From the NCBI GenBank assembly GCA_021464415.1, contig CM038468.1:34274969-34338968 (forward strand): a stretch of 64,000 bases of DNA, read 5' to 3'. Shown one piece after another: positions 46,401 through 58,048 of the stretch. The position numbers were made by a program, and so were the translations under genes. The notes beneath the pieces are model-generated. The model ran no database searches. It had not been told where the DNA came from and saw nothing but the letters and a program-made list of their open reading frames with translations. The stretch's first letter is position 1. The number at the start of each line of letters is the position of its first letter. Source of the stretch: Lonicera japonica (lineage: Eukaryota; Streptophyta; Magnoliopsida; Dipsacales; Caprifoliaceae).

Positions 46401-47760
46401 GGAATAAACATTATTTGCTCAACCTTATCTTGAACTTTCTTCCTCTTTTCTTTCTATTGTAGCTTCATTCTTTCTTTCTTATTTTTTTCACAGGCTTTTT
46501 TATCGTTGCTCGAAATATTGATAGTTTCGAATGAATGGGAACCTTTGCTCCAATCTTGTTTTATTTAGTGAATTGAACTTAATGAGTATGTTTCATCTGA
46601 TTTTGCATTACACTAGTATTATCTATATATATATAATTCAAAAAAATGAGCGCCTAGTGCCTAGACGCTCAAATGCTCAATGGCCGCCCTAGGTTCACCT
46701 ATTGCCTTTTAGAAACATTGGGTTATGAACTTACTGTACCTCTTCTTCCTGGGAATGCTTTTTTCACTAGCAACTGCCAACTCTCTTCGCTGTTTAGGAA
46801 CCCCAGTCGATGTGGAAAAGCATTTGGATCAATGTGGTAAGCCACTTCCTTCATACGCGTGGTGAGCAATATTCTGCTACCAGTGTATCTATTTGGGAAG
46901 GCTTGTCGTAAGGTGTTCCAAACATCATTGCTCCAAATGTCATCAAGAACCACCAAACATTTTTTCTGCTGTTGGATCTGACGAAGTTCCCTTGCTAATT
47001 CGTCTTCTGTCATTTCTTTGATCTCCGACTTCCATTCTGGGATAAGTTTGATTAGGATTCCTTTTAAAATATCCATCTTATCCCACTTCTGGGAGATAAA
47101 AACCCAAGCGAAACTATCAAAATGGCGTCTAACGTCGGGTTGATGATAAACTTTCGTAGCAAGAGTGGTCTTTCCCAAACCACCCATGCCAAAAATAGAA
47201 ACAACTCGACGATATGTGTCTTGGTTGACCAATTCCCCTACCAATGTCTTGATGTCTTTATCAAATCCCACAAAATCCTCTTCGATATAATCGGAATGAA
47301 TCCTTCTTACCAGATTTAGTCTTTCGTGACTAGAGCTCGGACCTTCTCCTCTATCCCTTACGGCTGTTATGCCAAAGTCTCGCAAACTTGCAGTGAGTTC
47401 GCTGATTTTGATTTTGATTCTGTCTATCTTTGAGCCAACCTTGTAGAGGGCGATTCCTTCGTTGAAGATGCAAGCAAATCTCAAGAGGACGTTTCTTCTC
47501 CTCCTGGACGAGACTTTGAAGGCGAAAAGTTCAAGCACGTCCTCAGCATCGTAAGCGACTTTCCTTATCTTTATCACCAAGTTTTGGAGAACCGCGCTCT
47601 CCTCTTGTCTTCCATCCACATCTTTTAAGAAGCAACGCATGTCCGTCAGTTTCTCTTGAACTTCTTTAAGTTGAACTCGCACTCTGCATGTGAATATTGC
47701 TTCTTCGATCAGCAGCTCTCCAAATCTTTCAACAACGAACGTAACAACATACTCGACCAT
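43478..47760 (-). CDS. CC-NBS-LRR immune receptor (RPP13/RPP8-like), two exons
   Basis: The exons are 47760-46740 and 45171-43478. The junction makes a GAG codon and the total is 904 residues, a normal length. Residues 1-20 fit a MADA-like first helix (MVEYVVTFVVERFGELL), and an EDVID-type motif is at 71-78 (DAEDVLEL). The NB-ARC domain has the P-loop GMGGLGKTT (191-199), kinase-2 LVVLDDIW (269-276), RNBS-B GSRILLTTR (294-302), GVPLA (361-365) and LHD in place of MHD (501-503). About ten leucine-rich repeats follow from about 530 to the end. Such proteins detect pathogen effectors and trigger cell death at the plasma membrane through resistosome formation. The 1568-bp intron splits NB-ARC before GLPL. 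The frame is intact throughout. A 45-bp tandem duplication adds 15 residues in the LRR. Confidence 0.92.
43875..43964 (-). repeat. 45-bp tandem duplication in the LRR of the NLR gene
   Basis: Two identical 45-bp units encode PEYRQYHFSMSLTEI twice in a row, keeping the frame. The identity of the copies shows a recent event. It lengthens one LRR turn in the part of the protein that usually determines recognition. Confidence 0.95.
45172..46739 (-). other. Intron of the NLR gene, with repeats
   Basis: It begins GTACAGTAAG and ends TTATCCAG. It contains a tandem group at 45765-45920 built on GATTTGAAGCAGCCA-like units, and GACATTTCTTATGTCGTG-type words that recur up to 46015. A palindrome AAGTGGAAATTTCCACTT lies at 46084-46101. 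Text at 45650 (CCGTCTCCAATGG) is a common end of plant MITEs. If retained, the intron gives a stop five codons into it. Confidence 0.8.
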
Positions 47761-48600
47761 TTTTCTTTTGAGAATTGAAATTATGATGAACTCTCAATTA
47801 TATTTGGTTTTGTTTCTTATCAAAAAAAAATTATATGCGATGCAATATATGAGGTAAGGAGCTTTATCTATATCATTTCTTAAGTAATAATATGATATGT
47901 TTCTTTACTTGAAAATTGACATCCCTCTCCTTTACATTTATTTACTTTTAGCTATTTCCTTGTTGTGTACGTGTTTTTCTCTCTCTGAAAGTTTCTGCGT
48001 ATGTAACACTTTTTTTCGTTCACATTTCAACAGATGAACAACTCTCACTTCACTTTTTTTCAGAATCTAAATTAAAGTTCCGTTTGATAGTAACATGAAA
48101 AATGAATAGAAAAATAATTAATTTAAGTGAGAAGATGGAAAATAAGTTGAAGGCTGTGGTGAGATTAACTCCTACTTTTTGCCTTTTTTCATGACAAAAT
48201 TTTCTTTGGGTGATGGTGGAGAAATTTTTTTCACAAAATATTAAAGCAGGATAGAGGACATATACTCACAAAAATAAGTATGAGATAGAGAGGATATCAC
48301 CATATGCCTCAACTTATTTTTCATCTTCTCATCTAAATTAGTTGTTTTTATTTTCATTTTCCATGTTGCTATCAAACGGAGCCTAAGAGTCTATATTTTT
48401 TTTTTTTTACAATATAATTGATATACAAAATCTCATGATAGTTAATTGTTTTGTTCAAACATTGATTTTATTAAAATTAATGTATCCTTAAAAAGTTTAA
48501 AATCATAATGTGAGACGAAGAGGGAATTTCAATGATTTTTAGGATGGTATAGATATTCTTATCGTTTTTTTGAAGTCACTTTTATTGTAAAGCCAGAAAA
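47761..48600 (-). promoter_or_regulatory. Upstream region of the NLR gene, duplicated elsewhere
   Basis: This is AT-rich 5' flanking DNA. It aligns over most of its length with 51811-52330 in the same orientation (ACATGTTTCTTTACTTGA-like, GATGAACAACTCTC, ATTTTATTAAAATTAATGTA). The promoter itself is not delimited, and no single TATA box stands out in the T- and A-rich text. Confidence 0.6.
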
Positions 48601-49620
48601 TAAAAAAAAAATATTCATGAAACCTTGAAAAATGAAATGAATTAGTTGGTAAAGAATATTAGGATTACTTTTTTTTATTATTCTATTGAATAAATCAGTT
48701 GTGGCCGAGCCGAGGATCATTCATTTGTATGGGTAATTGATATTTCACACTTTTGAAGTTGTCTAATTTTCTTCACTGCAGTCTTTACGGGTTACATTCG
48801 ATTCATTTTAGTACTCAAAGTTTGAGTCGCATATCACTTTCATCCAAAATTAGATTTCTCTCAACTTTTTGAACAGAAAATTCATGTGAGCAAAGGCGGA
48901 GGAATGGAAAATGCAAACTAAGGGAGCAATTGCCCCCCACCCCACAAAATTTTCAAAAATTTCTAATACTTTTAAAAATTACAATTATATGCAAACTAGT
49001 TAAGTTTGCATGCTTAAATTTTTAAAAGCTTACTGGTATAAATCATCCCTTTAATATTGAGTAAAAATAATATTAGTATTAAATTGTTTTATTAATCTTC
49101 TTCTTTGTTGCTCTGCCCCTGCATGTAGCCCATGGATATTTAGTTTAAATAATGAATATTTTGTTTGAAAAAGTGACGGGACCTTTAAAGTAAAAAGAAA
49201 GTGAAACGCAACTTAAATTTTAAATACTAAAATGAAACGAATCTAATTTTAAAAATTAAAATGAGAAAGCTAGGAAACTTTAAACAGTTAAAATGACAAT
49301 TACCCATTTGTAGGACGAAGTTGCTTCCTTGGTGTGTTCAACTTCAATTATTTAGATGCATTATTATTGTCTTGACTATCAGTGATGGACGTGGGTCCTT
49401 GACTACTGTTTGAACTTACCTCATGTTAAATCAGTGCATTATTTGAGGACCTTTCATGCGGGATATATTATTAGGTCCGACTTCATTTGTCTTTTGAATC
49501 TGATATTAAAATATAAAAGTCTTTTTTTTATTAACAAGTAATGATATTAGTCTTTTATAAAAAAAAATATTTTAAAATTTTAAAATTATTTTTAGTAACA
49601 AAAAATATTTAATAATTATA
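48601..49620. repeat. NLR-upstream repeat, copy 1
   Basis: It contains the words AATTGCCCCCCACC, AGTTAAGTTTGCATGC, TTTTTAAAAGCTTAC and AAAATAATATTAGTATTAAATT. These return at about 50580-50700, 51030-51150 and 52640-52830. No gene is seen. The series looks like decayed local duplications of the NLR 5' flank. Confidence 0.65.
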
Positions 49621-49637
49621 AGATATGTATAAATTAA

Positions 49638-49894
49638 TACTCCCTCCGTCCCAAATTGCTGGTCCCTTCTGGGGAATCCAACTTATTAAGGAGCCAACAT
49701 CATCATTACACTTTTTAACTTAATTTGCATAGGCTTTCCCTTTTTACCCTTTGCTTTATTCAAAACTTTTAATTTAAAAGTAAAAGTACAAAGGGGCAAA
49801 ATAGGTATGCATTTACCTTTTATGGAAAGTGGACATTTATTTTGAGACATTCAAAAAAAGAAAGAGGGACTAACAATTTGGGACGGAGGGAGTA
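49638..49894. mobile_element. Stowaway MITE 1
   Basis: Termini CTCCCTCCGTCCCAAATTG (49640) and its inverse (ends 49892) are flanked by TA on both sides. It is 253 bp with no coding. This matches the Tc1/mariner-type Stowaway family. Confidence 0.93.
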
Positions 49895-50111
49895 ATATTA
49901 ACATACACTTACTTAAAAACACAACATATGAAAAGTAGAAGCCTGCAAATTCTATGGCTCAGCATGGCTTTCTAAGTTTTTGTAGTGTTTTGTTTGGCTG
50001 CTTTTGATGTTTTTTTATGTTAAAGCTGATGGGTAAAGGCACATTTTGATTGTACATTATTCTATTCTCAAGTGTCAATGAATGGAAGCACTATATGTCT
50101 ATATTATATCA

Positions 50112-50399
50112 TACTCCCTCCGTCCTAATTTAATTGTCCATTATTCTATTTTTGGATGTCCCAAAATAGTTGTCCACTTTTTATATTTAGCAAGTCATTA
50201 ATTAGAACACTTTTTATTATTTTCAATATTACCCTTTAAGCTACCACCACTTTTTTTATTGTGGATCCCGCCACCTTTTTTGTTTGATGAAAAATAAATG
50301 TCATTTTTGAAAATAAGCATTTTCTTTTAGAGTAATCATTATGTCTCCTTAAGTTTTAGTTTTTCAAAATTGGACAATTAAATTGGGACGGAGGGAGTA
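50112..50399. mobile_element. Stowaway MITE 2
   Basis: It starts CTCCCTCCGTCCTAATTT at 50114 and ends with the inverse, AATTGGGACGGAGGGAG, at 50397, with TA flanks. It is 284 bp. It is related to the copy at 49640 only in the terminal repeats, so the two insertions are separate. Confidence 0.93.
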
Positions 50400-51756
50400 T
50401 ATAGTAATACTATATTTATTAACTTTATTTACTGAGTAGTCATACTGGATACATTAGTATATAGTTTGAATATTTCCAAAAGTTACAATTCCTTATATAT
50501 CTAGTATAATTATTCGATAAATAAAGCAGGTAAGAATATCCTTTTTATCATACCTAAACATTCACCATTATATTCAAAAAATTAAATGCAATTTAGTTAA
50601 GTTCGCCTCCCTTAAATTTTGAAAAGCTAACTACTACTATTTATCGTGTTCCTAATATTGAACAAAAATAATATTAGCACAAAATTGGTTTCTTTACTTT
50701 TGCCAAAAAGTGACTTTAGTAATTTAGTTTTAAACATGCCCTCTTTAAAAAATCTATAGCTCGGCTGAGGCATGTCGTACTTGGAGTCCAAAAATAAATT
50801 TTTCGTTAAAAAAAATGACGTAACATATAAGTCAAAAGGAAAAAGAGATGCAATTCAAATTTTGAGTATTAAAATAAAATGAACAGAATTTTAAACATTG
50901 AAATGAGAGTAATTAAAAGCTAGGTAAAATATAAATTACTCATTTGTCACATAGTGCCACTTGGTTCAACTTTATTTAGATACATTATTGTTCGACAATG
51001 TGTGAAAGTGTGACATCAAAAACATGCATATACTTGTTAAGTATGCATTCTTTAAGTTTTTAAAAGCTAACTATATACTAGTATTAATCATCCTCTCCCC
51101 ACCCCGAATATTGAATAAAAATAATATTAATACTAAATTTTCTTCTTTATTGCTCTGCTTTTGCGTGTGACACATGGATATTTAGTCGAAACTCGAAATA
51201 ATGTATTTTTTGTTCAAAAAAGTGACGGGATGGTTAAGTTAAAATGAAAGTGAGTAGCAACTCAAAGTTCGCGCAAAATACATTTTTAGCGAAAAATCTT
51301 AAGAATAATGATATTTGTAATTTACAAAAAGTATTCTAATACTTGAAAATTATTTTCAGTATCAAAAACATATGTAATAATTGTAAGATATATATAAATT
51401 TATAATATTAGCATACTCTTACTTAAAACAAACCTAGAAGTCTAAAAATTCTACTGCTCATAATATTGTTTCAACATCTCTAAACAACTGTATTTGATAA
51501 AATATACAACTTACTAATACACCCAGTATAATTGTTCTGTAAATAAAACTGATAAGAATATCCTTTTTAATATATAATAATGCCATACTTACCAACTTCA
51601 TTTATCATATAATAATATCAATGCATTAGTAGGTTGAATATTCTCGTAATACAAATTTGATTCTTTTAATTTGGTTGTGACATATGTCACTATTAATCTC
51701 TTTATATATCTACGTCCTTTGGTCTTTCTCCTCTCTCTCCTCTCTCTCCTTCTTTT
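50400..51756. repeat. NLR-upstream repeat, further partial copies
   Basis: Two partial copies are recognisable at 50520-50950 and 51010-51300. Shared words are GTAAGAATATCCTTTTTA or GATAAGAATATCCTTTTTA, AAAAGCTAACTA, ATTGAA(C/T)AAAAATAATATTA, and a coding-free remainder. The CTCTCTCC run at 51727-51750 directly precedes the NLR start remnant. Confidence 0.6.
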
Positions 51757-51810
51757 GATCAGGAGCTCACCAACTCTTTCAACAACAAACGTGACAATGT
51801 ACTAGGCCAT
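51757..51810 (-). pseudogene. NLR 5' coding remnant (first 18 codons)
   Basis: On the minus strand an ATG at 51810 opens a text closely matching the first 18 codons of the NLR at 47760. Codon 3 is TAG. The match ends abruptly at 51757. The upstream flank is duplicated with it. It marks a lost or never completed second NLR copy. Confidence 0.85.
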
Positions 51811-53170
51811 TTTTCTTTGTGAGAATTGAAATTATGAACTCTCAATTATATTTAATTAAATATTTGATGAGCTCTATCATTTCTTAGGCAATAATATGAC
51901 ATGTTTCTTTACTTGAGAAGACATCCCTCTCCTTAACCTTTATTTTAACTTTTAACTTATTTCCTTGCTGTCGTACGAGTTTTTCAATTCTCTCCGAAAG
52001 TTTCCACGTATTTAACACTTTTTTATCTTCACATTTTAATTGATGAACAACTCTCTCTCCACTTTCTTTCGAGAATCCAAATTAGGAGTGTTTTTTTTTT
52101 CTTTTGTGATATAATTAATATACAAAATTTTATAATAATTAATTATTTTATTTAAACATTAATTTTATTAAAATTAATGTATCTTACAAAAATTTAAACT
52201 CCTAATGTGAGGCTGACGAAGTAGGATTTTAGCAACAATTATGATTTATTATCATCTTTTTTGAAGTAACTTTTATGGTAAAGTGGGAAAATAATTCAAA
52301 AATAAAATAAAAATATTCATGAAATCTTAAAAAAAATGAAAATAAAATTAGTTGGGGTAAAGAATATTAGGATTATTTTTTATTATTTTATTGTATAAAT
52401 TAGTTCTAGCTGGCCAACATGAGTGATCATTCATTTGTACAGGTAATTAATCGTTGATCACACATTTGAAGATTGTCCTTTTATTTTTTTTCCTTTTCTT
52501 TTAAGTTCAGAGTAGTTTTAAAAATTAAATTTCACTCATTTTTGTAATCAAAGTTCGAGTCACATCACTTTCATTTAAAAAACAATTTTTTTGATTTTTT
52601 AAATAGAAAATTCAGGTGGGCAGTGGCGGAAGGAAAGGCAAACTAATTGACCAATTGCCCCCACCATCCTAAATATCCGAAAATTGCTATTTTACTATTA
52701 CAATTACTTTTAAAAATTACAAATTTATTTATATTAATTAGTTAAGTTTGCTTCAATTTTTTAAAAATTAACTAATAGTATTTACCATCCTTTTAATATT
52801 GAATAAAAATAATATTAATATTAAATTTATTTATTTTAATTTTTTTTTCTTTATAACTTTGCCCCTATACGTGGCACAAGATATTTAATCCGAATAATGG
52901 ATTTTTTGGTCCAAAAAAAGATAGGACATTTATATTAAATTGAAATTAAGACAACTTAAATTTTGAGTATTAAAAAGAAACTAATAGACTTTTAAAGATT
53001 GAAATAAGTGAACAAGGAAAATTTTTATAAAAATACAGGACAAAGGTGTTTAGTTGGTGGGTTTAAGTTTAATTATTTAGATGCATTATTGAACTTTATC
53101 CTTTTGACAACCGTTTCAACTTGCTTTATATTAAATAAGTGCATTATTGGACCTTATCTTTTTGACGATG
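51811..53170 (-). repeat. NLR-upstream repeat, longest duplicate
   Basis: It is collinear with 47761 to about 49400, including GGCGGA(A/G)G, the CAATTGCCCCC block and CTTTGCCCCT-type text. It diverges by substitutions and indels. It shows that the NLR duplication took at least 1.3 kb of 5' flank. Confidence 0.75.
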
Positions 53171-53882
53171 CACTACCCTCCAAATCTTCGGTCTTTTTTT
53201 ATTTTGTCTTTCCATCTTTCGAATATCAAATCATAAAATACATTTTTTATATTTATTTATTTATTCTTATTGTTTTAACTTTATGTTAATTCAGTGCATT
53301 ATTCGACCTTTATATTTTTGACGAGGCACTACGCTCGAAGTCTTTGGTCTTTCTTTATTTTGTCTTTCCGATATCAAATCATAAAATACGTTTTTTATTT
53401 ATTTATTTAAAGAAAAATTTTAATACTCGTTCACATAAAATTTTGGAAATACGATATGAAATAACAAATTTCTGCCAAAATAATTTCATGTTGATTTAAA
53501 AGCAATAAAGATAGTTGTTTTGCACCGATACAAAACTATTGCATTATGGAAATAGTATTTCTCAAAATATTATTGTTTTATTGGAATTTAGCATTTATAT
53601 CTAGAGGTGTAGAAAGAAATTAAGAGAGCTCTAATAATATTCTATTATTCTCGTACAACTCGTGTTATGCACTAGCGTATGCAAAATCTACCGTATTATG
53701 ATTTTATCAAAAACAGGGCGTACCAATATAAAAGTCTAAAAATTGTAGAAAACCATAGCATAATAATTTCCATATATAGCGTGATGATTGGCAGTTTCCG
53801 CCATAACTTAGTTATAGTATGTGGATACCTCTTTATTTAACATGTTTTGTTGTATTTAAGGGAAATAATCCGTGAAATATTG
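53171..53882. other. AT-rich DNA, no gene
   Basis: A diverged direct repeat is visible: GACGATGCACTACCCTCCAA at 53163 and GACGAGGCACTACGCTCGAA at 53321, each followed by TCTTTGGTCTTT-like text. There is nothing else to annotate before the Copia target duplication. Confidence 0.5.
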
Positions 53883-53887
53883 CTCTA

Positions 53888-54068
53888 TGTTGTAGGAATA
53901 ATTCTACTCAATTCTTTATTAGATTAGCCCTTTAAATAGGGTACAAATACAATAGTAAATAGGGTTTACAAAAAGCCCATTATGGCCCATGATACATAAT
54001 TTACACAGTAAATCCCTAATACATATTCTATCTAGGCGATAGCACACTATGTGTAATTTCCTTAAACA
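53888..54068 (-). repeat. Copia 3' LTR
   Basis: It is 181 bp, TGTTGTAGG...AAACA on the plus strand. It is identical to 60204-60384 except for one base. The purine tract lies immediately to its right at 54069-54080, read on the minus strand. Confidence 0.95.
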
Positions 54069-54103
54069 CTCCCCCTTATGCTGAGTCGAAGATAGAATGG
54101 TAC

Positions 54104-54530
54104 ATGTCTTGTTGCCTCATTAAAACCTTGTCAAGTAACAAAAACCCTGTGGGAAAAATAACCTTGATCAAAGGGAAAAGAGTACAACATTATGACAATC
54201 ATGTTAGACTTCTTTCATTGAGTCTATATTCTCATTTGATCCTTACTTCAATCAATAGAGTCTGCACGTATCGTTACCTCGTTAAAAACCTTACCAAGTA
54301 ACAAAACCCAGTGGGAAAAATAAATCTTGGTTTAAGGAAAAGAGTATAACGTAACGTCGTGTGGATGTTAGACTCCCCCTCAAGTCTATACCTCCCCCTG
54401 ATATTTACATTAATCAAGAAATTTGAAAAGCTTATGCATGTATCGTTACCTCGTTAAAAACCTTACCAAGTAACAAAACCCAGTGGGAAAAATAAACATT
54501 GGTCTAAGGAAAAGAGTACAACGTATGTGT
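54104..54530. repeat. Tandem repeats in the Copia 3' untranslated part
   Basis: Three units with a period of about 165 bp share ACCTCGTTAAAAACCTTACC, CAGTGGGAAAAATAA and GGAAAAGAGTACAACG. This text is common at the 3' ends of plant Copia elements. Confidence 0.85.
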
Positions 54531-54599
54531 GAAAATTTCATCATATTTCACACATTCCCTTGATCATTACTTCGATCATGAGAGTTGGAAATGTCTAAG

Positions 54600-57500
54600 C
54601 ACCCTTATATTTTTCACATGCTTTTCAAATATGGCCTTAGGAAAAGATTTGGTGAACTGGTTTGATATATTCTCCTTAGAGCTTTGTGTGGGCCAGAGAG
54701 ATGCCCAACATCAACAAAATCAATCAAGATTTTGTTTGAAATTTCAATGTAGGGGGTGGCTATTTTAGCATCATCATTTACTTTAGATGTTACTGTCGTA
54801 TACACCTTTTCTGTCTCTCTGTAGGGAAAGAACAATTTCAAGCCAATGGTTCTTTTTAGGCGTTCAATTTTGCTGCGTTGGCGCTAAGCTAAATCTAGCT
54901 AACAAGTTCAATGCGAATATTATGTCTAGTCGAGTATTTTGTGTTAAGTGCAATAATGCGCATATTGCATTTAGATAGGAAGTTTCATTTCCCAACACAT
55001 TTTCGTAATCTTCCTTTGTACGAAATTGATCTTTCCTTTGATCTAAACTTCGACCGATCATGGGAGTGCTAGCAGAATGCGTTTTGTCCAGGTTAAATTG
55101 CCTGATTATCTTTTGAACATACGCAAACTAGTGGATTAGTATTCCACAAGCTCGATATTCTAGATTAAGATCTAAACAAAATTCGAGCTTTCCCAAGATT
55201 CTTTATCTCAAATTTGGATTTCAAGTAGCTTGCGGTTTCTCTTATTTCATCAAGAGTACCTATTATGTTCATATCATCGACATATACAGCTACAATTACG
55301 AATCTAGAACTTGTTTTCTTTATGAATACGCATGGGCATAATTCATCGTTCTTATATCCCTTCCCAATCAAGTAGTCACTTAGACGGGTATACCACATCC
55401 GTCCGAATTATTTTAATCTGTAAAGTAAGCGTTTCAACCTAATTGCAAACGCACTCCGTGGTTTAGAGTCACTTGACTTGGGTAATGTAAGATCATCAGG
55501 CACTTTCGTATATATCTCTGAATCAAGATCCCCTTAGAGATATGCAGTAACCACATCCATGAGCTGCATTTTCAGTCCTTCGAAAACTACCTAAGTAGCG
55601 GAATGTTATAATGTTTAAGCAATTCCAAAGCATCTGTGTGGAACCTTGCGCCACAAGGTGAGCCTTTTACTTCAGAACTTCTTTTTTCTCATTTACGCTT
55701 TATGGCAAATAATTGTTTATGTCCTACAGGCTTTACACTTGGCGCGGTTAGCACTACCGGACCAAATACCTGTCTCGTTGCCATAGAATCTAATTCTATA
55801 TAGATTGCTTATTTTTATTTAGGCCAATTTTTGCCCTTTGTTGACATTTTGCAACAGAGCGAGGTTCGACATCATCGTGCTCTTTGACTTCTTGAGCAAC
55901 AATGTATCATTAATGCATCCATTAATTCATATGCCATCCCTTAACCCATTGAGATTTATTTATTCTCTGGAATCATTATAACTTCGGGGCGTCCCCCAGT
56001 ATTGATTCATGGACATAAATATAATCAGAGATAATCTCATAAAAGGGGCTTTTACATTAATGATTAATTGATTAATTTGTGCCTTACTCCACCTCTTCTT
56101 TGGTGTGAGTGTTTGTCGAACCAAATGGCCTCCTTTTATTCCTTTTAAGGAGCTATGGCCTCAACCACACCTCCACTAAGTGTAGTTGCATCGCCTCTTT
56201 CTGCGACACTGTGCCCTTATTGGGGACTTATAACCTTGCAGGCATATTGCAGCTGATATATTTGATCTCGTCACTTTTCAATATCATTAAATGTATCAGG
56301 CATCGAATCTGTTACATTTTCAAGATCGATTATTCTTTTTCACTTCACTATACATTGTGATGTGCGTGGGGATCAAGATGAGACATAGTGGAGACCACGA
56401 CAATTCCTGTCGTTCCCTTGAAAATTTCTTTTCTTATCTCCCCCTAACGACGGGAAGACTGTCTCATCAAAGTGACAATCCGCAATTCTTAACGGTAAAG
56501 AGATCACTTGACAAGGGTTTCAAATAGCGGATTATCGTTGAGAATTCATATCCAACGTTAATACTTAATTGTTTTAGCAAGCCCAGTTTGGTGCGCTGTG
56601 GGGGCGCAATCGGCACATATGCATAAAATATCAGGCTAATATCCAGTTACCAACTGGTATGCATATAATAGTTGTCTAATATTGGACTTTGAAACAAATA
56701 AGTAAAGCTGCATACAATATTGCATAAATCCCGGGCATACATAGGCAATACAGTGCGCATAACCAATGCCCTATCTACCATCTATATCCTTTTGATGGTT
56801 ATTTTTTTTGTGAGACCTTTTTGCGTATGCACATGAGAAACGGGGTTCTTTACTTCGATTTTATGCAATGATCATCAAGTACTTTTGATGTAAACCCTCC
56901 AGCTTTATCGAGTCTTATAGACATGGTACAATAATCAGGGTGGTGAACCCTTAAGCGTATAATATGTACTAAGAGGTTTGTAAATGCAGCATTTCTTGTA
57001 GACGATTATTCAACATGTGACCAGAATGTCGAATTATCCACCAGATCCATAAAGTACTTTAAATGGTTCCGCACTCTGGATGGATTTATCTACAAATATA
57101 TATTGTAAGAATGGTATATTTTATTTTGTATCTTTAGCATAAGAAGGTCTCGATCTTATTTTTGCTAAAGAGCAGGCTTTGAAAAATGGAATGTCCTTCC
57201 TTTGACATGGTCAATTAGGCATAATGGGAAAGGGGATATGGTTTTCAATACTTCGAAAATCAAGAATTACTTTGAGCAACACATTGCAATGTGTTGAAGT
57301 TTTGTCCCATTTATTTGTCACTCAAAAGAATGGATATCCGTGTGAATACTTTAACGCACGGTTTATCATGACCAAGGTGCACTAGGCAAGCATGCCAAAG
57401 CCTGTATGAGTCTATGTCCCACGGTACATTGTTAGTGACATCATAAGATTTGACAATTCTTATCTTAGTGGGGTACGTTCCACTAGAATAACTCATAAGT

Positions 57501-57900
57501 TTCTTTAAAATGCGTTTCTTTACACTTTTGTTTAAAAGTAAAATAAATATATTTTTATTCCATTCTTACATTTTATTTTTGTATGATTACTGTTGGTATA
57601 AATATCATTAACAAAGTCCGGGTCGCTCTATGTGCATATAGAGCGTATGTGACTGTAAACACCATTTTTGTAACAACATGGTTGAGCAGTTCGTCGCTCT
57701 TATGATGATTTAATCATCATAGTCACATAGGTATTATAGGTTATGAATTGCCTATTTCATTGTATGGCTATAGTGTTCTCACTATCAACCAATTATTAAA
57801 GTTATCATCGATTCATTTTTACAGTAATGAAATCGAGTATAAATTCCGAACTATGTAGTAATAAAACAAACAAATTCAATTACTTAAGAATATAATTCGA
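54600..57900 (-). pseudogene. Copia pol: integrase, reverse transcriptase, RNase H, many breaks
   Basis: Going down from 57500 on the minus strand: the pre-integrase zinc motif (DSYRLWHACLVHLGHD, about 57420-57370); integrase C-terminal text (APPQRTKLG..., VGYEFSTIIRYL) near 56620-56520; reverse transcriptase FVIVAVYVDDMNIIG (about 55290-55250), with the YVDD catalytic box intact, and KSKFEIKNLG; then TSYLNAICALLHLTQNTR and DIIFALNLLARFS (about 54990-54890); then decayed RNase H. At least eight frame changes or stops occur. The family copies RNA into DNA and integrates it. This copy cannot encode the full protein. Confidence 0.85.
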
Positions 57901-58048
57901 ATAAAACTAACAGTAATCAATCCAGTATCTTGTTTAGAAATCTAATCCATCAAATCAACATAAATTTTAAGACAAAATCATAGTCTAATTAAAAATTAGG
58001 CAATATGCCTGTTCAACTACTTCTGAAAAATAAAGTGAATAAAGTAGA

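Noticed and set aside
46723..47760. NLR exon 1 as a complete CC-NBS gene ending at 46723
   Set aside because: A good donor at 46739 and an acceptor at 45172 join the two parts in phase, and the second part begins exactly with the missing GLPL region. The two-exon model is preferred.
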